Assembly: GCF_013266735.1 (NCBI RefSeq)
Contig: NZ_JABSNU010000002.1
Location: 62,001-126,000 of the forward strand
Source of the DNA: Pedobacter foliorum
GTDB taxonomy: Bacteria > Bacteroidota > Bacteroidia > Sphingobacteriales > Sphingobacteriaceae
Length of the DNA stretch: 64,000 bases
Direction of reading: 5' to 3'
Below, piece after piece: positions 51,667 through 60,261 of the stretch; the stretch's first letter is position 1; each line of letters begins with the position of its first letter. The translations under genes were made by a program, and so were the position numbers. Under the pieces are notes generated by a model that was not told where the DNA came from, did no database searches, and worked only from the letters and a program-made list of their open reading frames with translations.

Positions 51667-53382
51667 TTATATTAAAGATGCCGAGCCTGGGATGGATGCT
51701 ATGAGCCTCCGGGTATATTCTGCTTGCGGATTGTTATAAATATCGTCGGGATATCCTTGTTCCTCAATCTTCCCTTTATTCATCACAATCATTCTATCAG
51801 AAATATGCTTTACCACGGCAAGATCATGAGAAATGAAGATGTAAGTAAGTCCAAATTCTTGTTGTAACTGTCGTAATAAATTCAATACCTGCGCTTGCAC
51901 TGAAACATCTAGAGCAGATACTGATTCATCGCAAATAATAAAACGGGGCTGTAAGGCAAGGGCTCTGGCGATAACAATTCGCTGGCGCTGCCCTCCAGAA
52001 AACTCGTGTGGATACCGGTTAAAATGTTCAGCTTTTAAATCTACACGTTCCAATAAGCTCAATACGTGATTCTTCCGTTTTGCATCATTATCAAATACCT
52101 GATGTACTTGTAAAGGTTCCATTAATGCATTGCCTATAGTAAGCCTTGGGTTTAAAGATGAATATGGGTCTTGAAAAATTATCTGTACATCCCTTCTCAT
52201 TCCCCGAAGGTCTCTTCTGTTTAAAGAAGTGATATTATTGCTATCAAAGATAATCTGTCCGGATGTAGGTTCAACCAGTCTTAAAATACTGCGACCTAAA
52301 GTAGTTTTTCCGCATCCTGATTCACCTACCAGACCAAGCGTTTCCCCAGGAAAAACATTAAAGCTTATGTGATCAACGGCCTTTACATAATCGGTGGTTT
52401 TGCCAAATAAGCCCTTCCTAATTGGATACCAGGTGCAAAGATCCTTAACCTCTAATAGCGGCTTTTGAGTATAAAGATCAGCTCTTCTCTGAGCTATTTC
52501 AGCAGAAGTATAATTATTTTGCTCCATTAAGTAGGCCATTGCGTGATCAGCATCTTCATTCAGAAAGTCGGCCACTACCGGTAACCTTTTTAGTAGTTTA
52601 TTTGGTGCTGGTCGGCAGGCAAGTAAGCCTTTGGTATAAGGATGCTTGGGGTGGAGAAAAATCTGCTCAGCGGAACCTTGTTCAACAATTTCTCCCTTAT
52701 ACATAACGGCTACTTCGTCAGCAATTTCACTAATAACAGCAAGATCATGAGAAATGAATATCATTGCCATATCGCGCTCCTGTTTAAGTTTAAGTAGTAG
52801 CTCCAGGATTGTTTTTTGAACTGTTACATCAAGTGCTGTGGTTGGTTCATCAGCAATTAAAATTTCAGGATTACAGCTAAGCGCCATAGCAATCATTACC
52901 CTTTGCTTTTGTCCACCGGAAAGCTGATGAGGATAGCTGTCAAATATTTGTTCCGGCCGAGGCAACTGAACTTCTTTAAATAGTGCAATGGTTTTATCTT
53001 TTGCAGTATATTTATCGAGCTTTTGATGTAGTACAATAGCTTCTTTAACCTGAGCCCCGCATGTAAATACAGGGTTTAAGGAAGTCATAGGTTCCTGAAA
53101 GATCATTGCAATTTTATTGCCTCTGTATTTTCTAATTTCTTCAGCCGTTAGGTTTAGCAGATTGATTTTATCAAACTCTATTGTGCCACCAATTTTTGTG
53201 CTTTGCGGGTCATGAAGTCTCATGATAGAGAAAGAGGTAACGGATTTCCCAGATCCCGATTCTCCGACAATACCGAGTACCTTACCTTTTTCGATAGAAA
53301 AGCTTACATCGTTAACTGCTTTAAGCCAGGTTTTATCCTCTTTATTTAGAAATTGTATGTCGAGGTTTTTAACGTTCAGCAT
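51667..53382 (-). CDS. Double ATP-binding protein of a peptide/nickel-type ABC transporter
   Basis: Two complete ABC ATPase domains in one 571-residue chain, like DppD and DppF fused. Domain 1 (about 1-255): Walker A GESGSGKS, signature [15 protein letters not shown], Walker [14 protein letters not shown]. Domain 2 (about 310-568): Walker [26 protein letters not shown], signature [15 protein letters not shown], Walker [13 protein letters not shown]. Each carries the C-terminal oligopeptide-transporter tail ([33 protein letters not shown]). I start at the ATG at 53380-53382 ([13 protein letters not shown]), 24 codons inside the longest frame. No permease or binding-protein gene is near, so partners are elsewhere. 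Confidence 0.93.
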   Translation of the reverse strand: MLNVKNLDIQFLNKEDKTWLKAVNDVSFSIEKGKVLGIVGESGSGKSVTSFSIMRLHDPQSTKIGGTIEFDKINLLNLTAEEIRKYRGNKIAMIFQEPMTSLNPVFTCGAQVKEAIVLHQKLDKYTAKDKTIALFKEVQLPRPEQIFDSYPHQLSGGQKQRVMIAMALSCNPEILIADEPTTALDVTVQKTILELLLKLKQERDMAMIFISHDLAVISEIADEVAVMYKGEIVEQGSAEQIFLHPKHPYTKGLLACRPAPNKLLKRLPVVADFLNEDADHAMAYLMEQNNYTSAEIAQRRADLYTQKPLLEVKDLCTWYPIRKGLFGKTTDYVKAVDHISFNVFPGETLGLVGESGCGKTTLGRSILRLVEPTSGQIIFDSNNITSLNRRDLRGMRRDVQIIFQDPYSSLNPRLTIGNALMEPLQVHQVFDNDAKRKNHVLSLLERVDLKAEHFNRYPHEFSGGQRQRIVIARALALQPRFIICDESVSALDVSVQAQVLNLLRQLQQEFGLTYIFISHDLAVVKHISDRMIVMNKGKIEEQGYPDDIYNNPQAEYTRRLIASIPGSASLI

Positions 53383-53476
53383 TGATTTAACGGAACAGAT
53401 TTTCAGGGTGAAAATAATTGCCATCAAGATAAGGATTTTATCGTCTAAATCCATCTGATTGTGCTATTTTTGCAAA

Positions 53477-54787
53477 ATGGAAAGAGAAATCCTTGATACC
53501 AAGCGTAAAGCCCTAAAGATTAACTTAAATCCCAGGATTTACGGGACCTTCGCAGAGATAGGTGCAGGACAAGAAGTGGCGCGTAATTTTTTTACTGCAG
53601 GTGCAGCTTCCGGTACGGTTGCAAAAACAATGTCGGCCTACGATATGACATTTAGTGATGCAATTTACGGTGTGGAAGAGTCTGGTAGATACGTAAGTAA
53701 ATCTAGACTATTGAAGATGTTAAATCACGAGTTTGATTTATTGACTGAAAGATTGAGCGGAGAGAAGTATGATGACAGAACTTTTTTCGCCTTTGCAGAT
53801 ACAGTAACTACACTTAACTATAATAAATCCAACGATCCACATGGCTGGATTGGACTTCGTTTCCAATCAGAACCTGATGGAGAGCCCAACGAAATATTTT
53901 TCCATGTACGCCTACTTGATACTGATGCTGCATTACAGCAAAACGTATTAGGGATAATTGGTGTTAACCTTGTTTACGCAGCGTTCTACTACAATCAGGA
54001 TCGCAAAGCGATGATCGAATCGCTGGCCGATAATTTAACTGTTGGTTCAGTAGAGATTGATCTGATCTCGGTAAACGGCCCGGTATTTAAAGGCGCAGAT
54101 AACATTTTGTTAAACCTTTACCTGATTGTTAAAGAGTTCTCTGATGCTGCTATTTTTGATTCGCAAGGACAACCTTGCTTACCTAAAGATTTGCTGTATA
54201 AAAAGGACATTATGATTTTGCGCACAAAATACGAGCAAAAATCACATCCAAATTTTAGCATGCTTAACAAAGCAGTCGATCAATTTGTTAAGACTGAAAA
54301 TGTACAGGAAGATAATCTTAGTGTGCTGATAGAGGTATTGATGACTAACGTGTTGTCAACCGGAGATGAGTTACATGAATTAGACCTTAACTCTGTTGCG
54401 AAAAGAGCAAAAGAAATGTGTAAAACCGGAAATAAAGTAATTGTTTCCAACTTTACCCGACACAATAAATTGGCTAAATATTTGGATCGTTGCCGTCCAA
54501 AAAGTGTAGGTATTTCTACCAATATCAATAACCTTAAGTTTGTGTTTAATTCAACTAACTTTGGTGAAAACTACAGCAGTCAGCTGTTAAGTTATGTGAG
54601 TGATATGTTTAGCAAAAACGTAAAGCTTTTTGCTTATCCATTCCTTGATAAGAAAACAAATGAAGTTGTTACATCTGCAAATATGCCTGTAACTCCCGAT
54701 GCGAAACCTTTATTCGACTTTCTTATTCTAAACGGGTATATCGAAGATATTCAGGATTATAGTGATGATGATGTAAAAACAGTTTAA
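53477..54787 (+). CDS. Conserved hypothetical protein (Bacteroidota/cyanobacteria-type family)
   Basis: A 436-residue cytoplasmic protein from ATG 53477 (MEREILDTKRKALKINLNPR), chosen over an in-frame ATG 18 nt upstream that would overlap the -7-like TATTTTTG element at 53465-53472. It is well-structured and has no signal peptide or membrane helix. Readable stretches are YGTFAEIGAGQEVARNFFTAGAASGTVAKTMSAYD, ADTVTTLNY, DPHGWIGLRFQ and FAYPFLDKKTNEVVTSANMPV. I recall this as a widespread family with no settled function, often mislabelled in databases. The Gly-rich N-terminal AEIGAGQEVA and the DPHGWIGLRF block are the best candidates for a functional site. It is divergent from the ABC ATPase gene. 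Confidence 0.8.
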   Translation: MEREILDTKRKALKINLNPRIYGTFAEIGAGQEVARNFFTAGAASGTVAKTMSAYDMTFSDAIYGVEESGRYVSKSRLLKMLNHEFDLLTERLSGEKYDDRTFFAFADTVTTLNYNKSNDPHGWIGLRFQSEPDGEPNEIFFHVRLLDTDAALQQNVLGIIGVNLVYAAFYYNQDRKAMIESLADNLTVGSVEIDLISVNGPVFKGADNILLNLYLIVKEFSDAAIFDSQGQPCLPKDLLYKKDIMILRTKYEQKSHPNFSMLNKAVDQFVKTENVQEDNLSVLIEVLMTNVLSTGDELHELDLNSVAKRAKEMCKTGNKVIVSNFTRHNKLAKYLDRCRPKSVGISTNINNLKFVFNSTNFGENYSSQLLSYVSDMFSKNVKLFAYPFLDKKTNEVVTSANMPVTPDAKPLFDFLILNGYIEDIQDYSDDDVKTV

Positions 54788-54803
54788 AAGAAACTGTTTT
54801 TAC
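54773..54803. terminator. Terminator hairpin overlapping the stop of the 53477 gene
   Basis: A perfect 13-bp stem GTAAAAACAGTTT/AAACTGTTTTTAC (54773-54785 with 54791-54803) with a 5-nt loop. It includes the TAA stop of the rightward gene and lies just before the end of the convergent acetyltransferase gene (54810). A-run and T-run at the stem base suit termination in both directions. Confidence 0.75.
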
Positions 54804-54809
54804 AAAATA

Positions 54810-55250
54810 CTATAAATCTTTGTATGGGTTTTTAATTGCAATTCCCATTAATCTGTCAGGATGTTCAATTGGTTTAAAACCAAATTGGGCATATAATCCA
54901 TGGGCATCCTGAGTAGCCAGCATATACCTTCTTAACCCTTGCAGGTCTTTATGGAAAAGCATTAGCGACATCAGCTTTTTTGATAAGCCTTGTCCTCTAT
55001 ATATTTCTTCTACATAAACATCAGCCAGGTAGGCAAAGGTCGCCTTATCCGTTATCCATCTGGCAAAGCCAACCTGTTTAGTGTCTTTGTAAATTCCAAA
55101 GCACAAAGAGTTCTCTATAGATCTTTCAACAATCTCTAAAGGGATATTTTCTGCCCAGTAAGATTGGGTGCTCAGATAATGATGAATAGCAATAGGATCT
55201 ATTTTATTCTTATCATCTGAAAAGATAAAACCATGATCTTCAATTTCCAT
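54810..55250 (-). CDS. GNAT-family N-acetyltransferase
   Basis: A 146-residue GCN5-related acetyltransferase. The acetyl-CoA-binding motif A is readable as YLADVYVEEIYRGQGLSKKLMSLML (R/Q-x-x-G-x-G/A form RGQGLS), and motif B follows as GLRRYMLATQDAHGLYAQFGFKPIEHPDRLM. The substrate is unknown. The start codon overlaps the stop of the YajQ-type gene by one base (TAATG), so translation is coupled. Confidence 0.92.
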   Translation of the reverse strand: MEIEDHGFIFSDDKNKIDPIAIHHYLSTQSYWAENIPLEIVERSIENSLCFGIYKDTKQVGFARWITDKATFAYLADVYVEEIYRGQGLSKKLMSLMLFHKDLQGLRRYMLATQDAHGLYAQFGFKPIEHPDRLMGIAIKNPYKDL

Positions 55251-55741
55251 TAGTTCCTCATGTTAATGAATTGCAAAGGTTGTCCAAAATCTTCTTTACG
55301 GCAAAGTGCAATTACACCTTGCAGGTCATCAATACTTTTACTTTGTACGCGAACCTGATCATCCATCATAGATGCCTGTACTTTTAAGCCACTGGCTTTT
55401 ATTTTTGCAACAATCTTTTTTGCAGTTTCTTTATCTATACCTTCTTTAACGGTAATCTCCTTGCGGATCATATTACCTGATGCATATTGTTCTTTGCCGA
55501 AATCCAGACTTTTAGCGTCAAGATTCTGCTTTATCATTCTTGAAATTATAGAGTCTTCTATAGCTTTTAAGCGCATATCGTCCTCTGTAACTATGGTAAT
55601 TACATTGGTCTTTTTATCGTGGTCAATAGTGCTTTTTGAAGTACTGAAATCATAACGGTTAAGGATCTCTTTTTTTGCGTTATTCATTGCATTATCAAAT
55701 GTTTGAGCATCTACTTTACTTACAATATCGAAAGTGGGCAT
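55250..55741 (-). CDS. YajQ-family nucleotide-binding protein
   Basis: A 163-residue protein with the family start MPTFDIVSKVDAQTFDNAMNNAKKEILNRYDF, the middle VKEGIDKETAKKIVAKIKASGLKVQASMMDDQVRVQSKSIDDLQ and the end CRKEDFGQPLQFINMRN. YajQ proteins have two ferredoxin-like domains, and Xanthomonas/Pseudomonas members bind cyclic di-GMP; RNA binding has also been reported. Length is normal. It is cotranscribed with the GNAT gene, sharing a TAATG junction. Confidence 0.96.
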   Translation of the reverse strand: MPTFDIVSKVDAQTFDNAMNNAKKEILNRYDFSTSKSTIDHDKKTNVITIVTEDDMRLKAIEDSIISRMIKQNLDAKSLDFGKEQYASGNMIRKEITVKEGIDKETAKKIVAKIKASGLKVQASMMDDQVRVQSKSIDDLQGVIALCRKEDFGQPLQFINMRN

Positions 55742-55864
55742 GATTATAGCTTTATAGTGAAAAATATATTAGATTTAAGTGAAAATTGATTTCCTGTACA
55801 AAAAAACGAAATTATTACGATAGTTGCGACAATCCATAAGCTGTAACATTAAAACTTAGAACAT

Positions 55865-56473
55865 ATGAAAACCAATAACTCAAAGGTGCAAAAAAAAGGC
55901 TCAAAAAAGGCAGCTAAAAAAGAATTAGAGAAAAGTTTGAGAGAGAAATTTTTGGAAGTTGTAAAACATCTGGGGCATGATGCTGAAAGGATAGGTAAGG
56001 ATATTGAAATTGCAAGTAAGTTTGTAGCCAAAAAATTAGCTAAGAAATTTAAAGAAGTAAAATCAGTTGTAGACCATAAAGTTGATGAGGTAGTTGCATC
56101 AAACGAGCCGGTTGTTAAAAAGGTTGAAGAGCTAAAGAAAAGTACATTAAAGGGAGCTAAGAGTGCTAAGAAAGTTGTAGAAAAAGCAGTTGCAAAAGCA
56201 AAACCTGTTGCGCAAAGCGTTAAAGTAGCAGCAATTGCTACAGAAGAAAAGGCGGCTAAAGCAATTTCAAAATCAATACCTGATGTAGCAGCTAAAGTAG
56301 CAGAAAAGACTGCTCCAAAACCGGCGCCAAAAGCAATTGCCAAACCAGCAGTAAAAGCAGTAGCAAAACCAGCGGCTAAACCAGCGGCAGCAAAACCCGT
56401 TGCTAGTAAAGCACCTGCTAAGAAAGCAACTAAACCTGCTGCACCAAAAGCAACTACAGAAAAGACAAAATAA
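55865..56473 (+). CDS. Lys/Ala-rich histone H1-like protein
   Basis: A 202-residue, very basic protein. Residues 1-25 are Lys-rich; residues about 25-85 form an amphipathic helical region (LREKFLEVVKHLGHDAERIGKDIEIASKFVAKKLAKKF); from about 90 it turns into Lys/Ala/Val repeats and from about 145 to the end into KPA/KPAAK repeats (KAVAKPAAKPAAAKPV, KAPAKKATKPAAP). The composition is that of histone H1-like nucleoid proteins (AlgP/HctB-like tails), so DNA or polyanion binding is a fair inference. The gene lies directly upstream of ppk1 (111 nt), so binding of polyphosphate is another possibility. Not recognised as a defined family. Confidence 0.8.
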   Translation: MKTNNSKVQKKGSKKAAKKELEKSLREKFLEVVKHLGHDAERIGKDIEIASKFVAKKLAKKFKEVKSVVDHKVDEVVASNEPVVKKVEELKKSTLKGAKSAKKVVEKAVAKAKPVAQSVKVAAIATEEKAAKAISKSIPDVAAKVAEKTAPKPAPKAIAKPAVKAVAKPAAKPAAAKPVASKAPAKKATKPAAPKATTEKTK

Positions 56474-56584
56474 CAATCTGGGGTTTATAAGCAGATTGAG
56501 GGTTAAGTTTGAATTTAATAATTGAGTAATAATTAACAATTACTTAACAATAGAATTCGCAGTTTTGAGGAACAATAATATTTA

Positions 56585-58639
56585 ATGAAAAAAAGGGCGC
56601 CGTTTCTAAATAGAGAGATCAGTTGGTTATATTTTAACGAGCGGGTTTTACAAGAAGCTGCCGATGAGACAGTACCGCTCATAGAACGGATAAAATTTTT
56701 ATCTATCTTCTCATCAAACCTTGAAGAGTTTTATCGGGTAAGGGTAGCAACTTTAAGTCGACTATCTAATCTAAATGATAAAGCAAAGGCCTTGCTGGGT
56801 TTTAATCCTAAAAAGGTTCTAAACGAAATAAAGAACATTGTTGTAAAACAGGAGCGCAAGTTCGAACAACTGTTTCAGGCAACATTAATGAATGAACTGG
56901 CGCAGAACAGAATCTTCATTTTAAACGAAACTCAGCTAAACGTTTCGCGCGGAGAGTTTGTGCGTAATCATTTTAGAGACAGGATACTATCAAACCTGGT
57001 TCCTATTATGATTGATTTGGAAAAGCCATTTCCAGAACTTAAAGATCGGTATTTGTATTTCTTCGTTCGGCTTTCAAAAAAGACATCAAAAAAGAGTGAG
57101 AAATATGCGTTAATAGAGCTGCCACCAGACTTGCCGAGGTTTCTTGTGTTACCTGAAACTAATGGACTTAAATTTATCATCCTTGCAGAAGATATAATTA
57201 AGTATTGTTTGGATGATATTTTCTATGTTTTTAACTATGATATCATAGATGCTTATTCTATTCAGGTGACCAGAGATGCAGAGCTTGATATCGATAAAAA
57301 CGTAAGCGATAAGTTTGTTGAAGACTTGAAATTGAGTTTGGACAAACGGAAGAAAGGTAAGCCGATGCGTTTGCTTTATGATACAGAAATGCCGTTTGAT
57401 ATGCTTACCGTTCTGGTAACTAAACTTAAAGTAGAAGCCGAAAGTTTAATCCCGGGAAACAGGTATCATAAGTTTGGTGATTTTATTGCTTTTCCTAACG
57501 TAGGATCTAAAGACCTGGAGTATGCACAAAACGTACCTTTAAAAGTTGCTGGTTTACATCGTACAGAAAGTATTTTCAATAAGCTAAGCGAAAGAGATTA
57601 TCTAATCAATTTACCGTATCAATCTTACGATTATATCATTCTGTTTTTACGCGAAGCGGCAATTGATCCTAAAGTAACCGAGATCAACATTACGCTGTAT
57701 CGATTGGCAGAAAACTCCAGAGTTGTAAATGCATTAATCAATGCAGCTAAGAATGGTAAAAAGGTTCATTGTTTGGTTGAATTGAAAGCCAGATTTGATG
57801 AACGGGCAAATATATTCTGGACAAGCAAATTAGAAGAAGAGGGGGTACATGTTAATTACGGACTAACGGATTATAAAGTACACTCAAAAATCTGCCTCGT
57901 AAAAAGAATGGAGAAGGGAAGGGCAGTTTATTACGCCAATTTAGCTACCGGTAATTTCAACGAGAAAACGGCTAAGCTTTATTGTGATCATAGCATCTTT
58001 ACCTCTAAAAAGGAAATCACACTTGATTTGCTTAAGCTTTTTAATGCCCTGAATAAAAGAATGGTAATAAAAGGATTTAAGCATTTGATTGTTTCTCCGC
58101 TTGAATCAAGAACCAAAATTTACGGACTTATAGAGAGGGAGATAAAGTTTGCAAAACAAGGTAAAACGGCTTATCTGATCTTAAAGGTAAATAGCCTTGC
58201 CGATGAAGGTATAGTGGAGAAGCTTTATGAAGCTAGTAATGCCGGCGTAATTGTTAAACTCATAGTTAGAGGCATTTGCACTTTGGTTCCGGGTATAAAA
58301 GGCTTCAGTGAAAACATTACGGTCATCAGCATTATTGATAAGTTTCTGGAACATGCCAGGGTTTTCATATTTGGCAATAATAATAAAGAAGAAATGTTTC
58401 TTTCGTCAGCAGATTTGATGAGTAGAAATTTTGAACATAGGGTAGAAGTAGGCTTTCCGGTTTTAGATGAAGAAGTAAGACAGGAAATTAGAGATATCAT
58501 TGAATTTCAGTTACAAGACAATGTAAAGGCAAGAGATATAACCCGCCTAAACAATAATAAATACCATAAAAACAGACTCACAACAAAAGTTAGGGCGCAG
58601 GTGCAAACCTACAATTACTTAAAAAATAAACATCAATAA
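56585..58639 (+). CDS. ppk1: Polyphosphate kinase 1
   Basis: A 684-residue enzyme that makes polyphosphate from ATP, reversibly. It has the N-terminal domain start FLNREISWLYFNERVLQEA (about 6-24) and YQSYDYIILFLREAA, ITLYRLAENSRVVNALINAAKNGKKV. The two catalytic His are H433 (DYKVHSKICLV, autophosphorylated) and H590 (LEHARVFIFGN). The phospholipase D-like C-terminal domains are complete (ADLMSRNFEHRVEVGFPV). Length is normal. The exopolyphosphatase gene follows after only 4 nt, so synthesis and degradation are encoded together. Confidence 0.97.
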   Translation: MKKRAPFLNREISWLYFNERVLQEAADETVPLIERIKFLSIFSSNLEEFYRVRVATLSRLSNLNDKAKALLGFNPKKVLNEIKNIVVKQERKFEQLFQATLMNELAQNRIFILNETQLNVSRGEFVRNHFRDRILSNLVPIMIDLEKPFPELKDRYLYFFVRLSKKTSKKSEKYALIELPPDLPRFLVLPETNGLKFIILAEDIIKYCLDDIFYVFNYDIIDAYSIQVTRDAELDIDKNVSDKFVEDLKLSLDKRKKGKPMRLLYDTEMPFDMLTVLVTKLKVEAESLIPGNRYHKFGDFIAFPNVGSKDLEYAQNVPLKVAGLHRTESIFNKLSERDYLINLPYQSYDYIILFLREAAIDPKVTEINITLYRLAENSRVVNALINAAKNGKKVHCLVELKARFDERANIFWTSKLEEEGVHVNYGLTDYKVHSKICLVKRMEKGRAVYYANLATGNFNEKTAKLYCDHSIFTSKKEITLDLLKLFNALNKRMVIKGFKHLIVSPLESRTKIYGLIEREIKFAKQGKTAYLILKVNSLADEGIVEKLYEASNAGVIVKLIVRGICTLVPGIKGFSENITVISIIDKFLEHARVFIFGNNNKEEMFLSSADLMSRNFEHRVEVGFPVLDEEVRQEIRDIIEFQLQDNVKARDITRLNNNKYHKNRLTTKVRAQVQTYNYLKNKHQ

Positions 58640-58643
58640 AGCA

Positions 58644-59540
58644 ATGTTAAGATACGCTGCAATAGATATAGGTTCAAATGCTGTAAGGTTATTGATTGCC
58701 GATATCTCAAAAACGGAAAAAGGCTATAGTTATAAAAAGAATACTTTAGTTAGGGTGCCATTAAGGCTTGGAGATGATGCGTTTCTTGATCAACGATTGT
58801 CAGATCGTAAAGCAGAAGACCTTATTAAAACAATGAGTGCCTTTAAAAACTTAATGGATGTTTATCATGTAACTGAATACCTGGCTTGTGCTACATCAGC
58901 AATGCGCGAAGCAGAAAACGGTGCTGAAGTAATAAAAAGGATAAAGGAAATTACAGACCTCAACCTCGAGATTATTGAAGGTCAGCGTGAAGCAAATATC
59001 ATATACGCAAACCATATTGAAGAGAATCTTGATGCTAAAAAGAGTTACCTTTATATTGATGTTGGTGGTGGTAGTACAGAACTTTCTGTTTTTGTAAACA
59101 AAGAACCAGTTGCTTCTAAATCTTTTGATATTGGAACCATTAGGATTCTAGATAATCAGGATAAAGATGAAACCTGGGAAGATATGAGACTATGGGTTAG
59201 GGAAAACACTAAGAACCTTAAAAATGTAGCGGGTATTGGAACTGGTGGAAACATCAACAAGCTGTTCAGAATGTCTGATGAAAAAGAAGGAATGCCTTTG
59301 TCGTTTTTAAAACTTAAGGGATTATATAACCAATTAAACGGGCATTCTTTAAAGGAACGGATCAGTGTATTTGGGCTGAACCCTGATAGAGCAGACGTAA
59401 TTATCCCGGCCTGCGAGATTTACATCACCTTAATGAAATGGACAGGTATTAAGCAAATCTATGTACCTAAAGTTGGATTGGTAGATGGAATAATTAACTT
59501 GTTGATTGAAGAGAACTTAAAAACTGAAGCCTACGTATAG
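58644..59540 (+). CDS. ppx: Exopolyphosphatase/GppA-type phosphatase
   Basis: A 298-residue member of the actin-like ASKHA superfamily that removes terminal phosphate from polyphosphate or pppGpp. Motifs: phosphate-1 AAIDIGSNAVRLLIADI, ATSAMREAENG, IIEGQREANIIYANHI, phosphate-2 YLYIDVGGGSTELSVF, and adenosine-type AGIGTGGNINKLF. It is the short form (about 300 residues) without the C-terminal HD-type domain of E. coli Ppx. It begins 4 nt after ppk1, forming a two-gene unit, and ends 2 nt from the end of the convergent phosphopantetheinyl transferase gene. Confidence 0.93.
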   Translation: MLRYAAIDIGSNAVRLLIADISKTEKGYSYKKNTLVRVPLRLGDDAFLDQRLSDRKAEDLIKTMSAFKNLMDVYHVTEYLACATSAMREAENGAEVIKRIKEITDLNLEIIEGQREANIIYANHIEENLDAKKSYLYIDVGGGSTELSVFVNKEPVASKSFDIGTIRILDNQDKDETWEDMRLWVRENTKNLKNVAGIGTGGNINKLFRMSDEKEGMPLSFLKLKGLYNQLNGHSLKERISVFGLNPDRADVIIPACEIYITLMKWTGIKQIYVPKVGLVDGIINLLIEENLKTEAYV

Positions 59541-59542
59541 GC

Positions 59543-60007
59543 TTAAAGATAAACAAGTGCAAGGTATGCACCATGGTGACTAACCGAATTGGGGTTAGTC
59601 ATTTTATAATCAGGAGGGGCTTGATCGGTTATTTTAACCCTAACCTTTTCAAGTTCCTCCTGTTTAGTAGAAGCTATGGTATGAACATAGTTTTTATCGA
59701 AATTGCTTTCCGTAAAATATACCTCATCTTCATAAGAAACTTTTCCTGTAGCCTTATCATTGTAAATAATCAGGTTGTTGCATTTAAGCTTAAGCGGAGC
59801 AAACTCACGAATCTTAGTCTCCCTTGAATAGATTTTGTAAGCAGATTCCTTCATGCTCCACAGCAACCAAACCATAAGAGAAGAGCAAATACCAGAGGTG
59901 ATCATAAATTGCTCTTCGTTATTGAAAATCTTATCCAGATAGCCTTTTCTTTTCCAATTGCTATCAATAACAGCTTGTTCCAGATCAACTATATCATTGC
60001 CTATCAT
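59543..60007 (-). CDS. 4'-phosphopantetheinyl transferase (polyketide operon)
   Basis: A 154-residue transferase that would activate the ACP encoded just upstream. The N-terminal metal motif IGNDIVDLE and the second motif WSMKESAYKIYS (W-x-x-K-E-S/A-x-x-K) are both present. It is small, at the AcpS-to-single-domain end of the family. Its ATG region overlaps the ACP stop by 4 nt, so it is coupled to ACP translation, which supports a dedicated activating role. The C-terminal half (VSHHGAYLALVYL) also carries a conserved-looking His pair. It is the last gene of the leftward operon and meets the ppx gene tail to tail. Confidence 0.87.
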   Translation of the reverse strand: MIGNDIVDLEQAVIDSNWKRKGYLDKIFNNEEQFMITSGICSSLMVWLLWSMKESAYKIYSRETKIREFAPLKLKCNNLIIYNDKATGKVSYEDEVYFTESNFDKNYVHTIASTKQEELEKVRVKITDQAPPDYKMTNPNSVSHHGAYLALVYL

Positions 60008-60258
60008 TTTGTTTTTAGCTTATCTTCAATAATTTCTATCGCAGCATTTACATTCAACATGCGTTCCATCGAGAGGTTATCTATTTCTATATCAAATTCC
60101 TCTTCCACATCTAAAATTACATCAACCAGATTCGCAGAATTGATCTTCAGATCTTTAATGAAATCTGTGGTTTCATTTATTGAGGCTACTGCATCCTTAT
60201 CTTGCGCATAGGTGGCAATAATAGGGGTAAGCCTTGCTATTAATTCTGCTCTGTCCAT
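60004..60258 (-). CDS. Acyl carrier protein (polyketide operon)
   Basis: An 84-residue four-helix acyl carrier protein. The acceptor Ser sits in DLKINSANLVDVILDVEEEFDIEI, where the usual D-S-L is changed to N-S-A-N-L, while the acidic helix II (DVILDVEEEFDIEID) is typical. The altered motif marks it as a specialised carrier, distinct from the AcpP of fatty acid synthesis. It overlaps the PPTase gene by 4 nt and starts 3 nt after the ketosynthase stop, so it should carry the acyl chain handled by those enzymes. Confidence 0.92.
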   Translation of the reverse strand: MDRAELIARLTPIIATYAQDKDAVASINETTDFIKDLKINSANLVDVILDVEEEFDIEIDNLSMERMLNVNAAIEIIEDKLKTK

Positions 60259-60261
60259 ATT

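Noticed and set aside
53383..53454. 24-residue N-terminal extension of the ABC ATPase
   Set aside because: It reads as hydrophobic non-conserved sequence before the standard ABC start [11 protein letters not shown], and it runs into the divergent promoter region.
55849..56343. 164-residue Ala/Thr/Phe-rich minus-strand frame opposite the H1-like gene
   Set aside because: It is the shadow of the Lys/Ala-rich coding strand; the plus-strand frame has the better start, context and composition.
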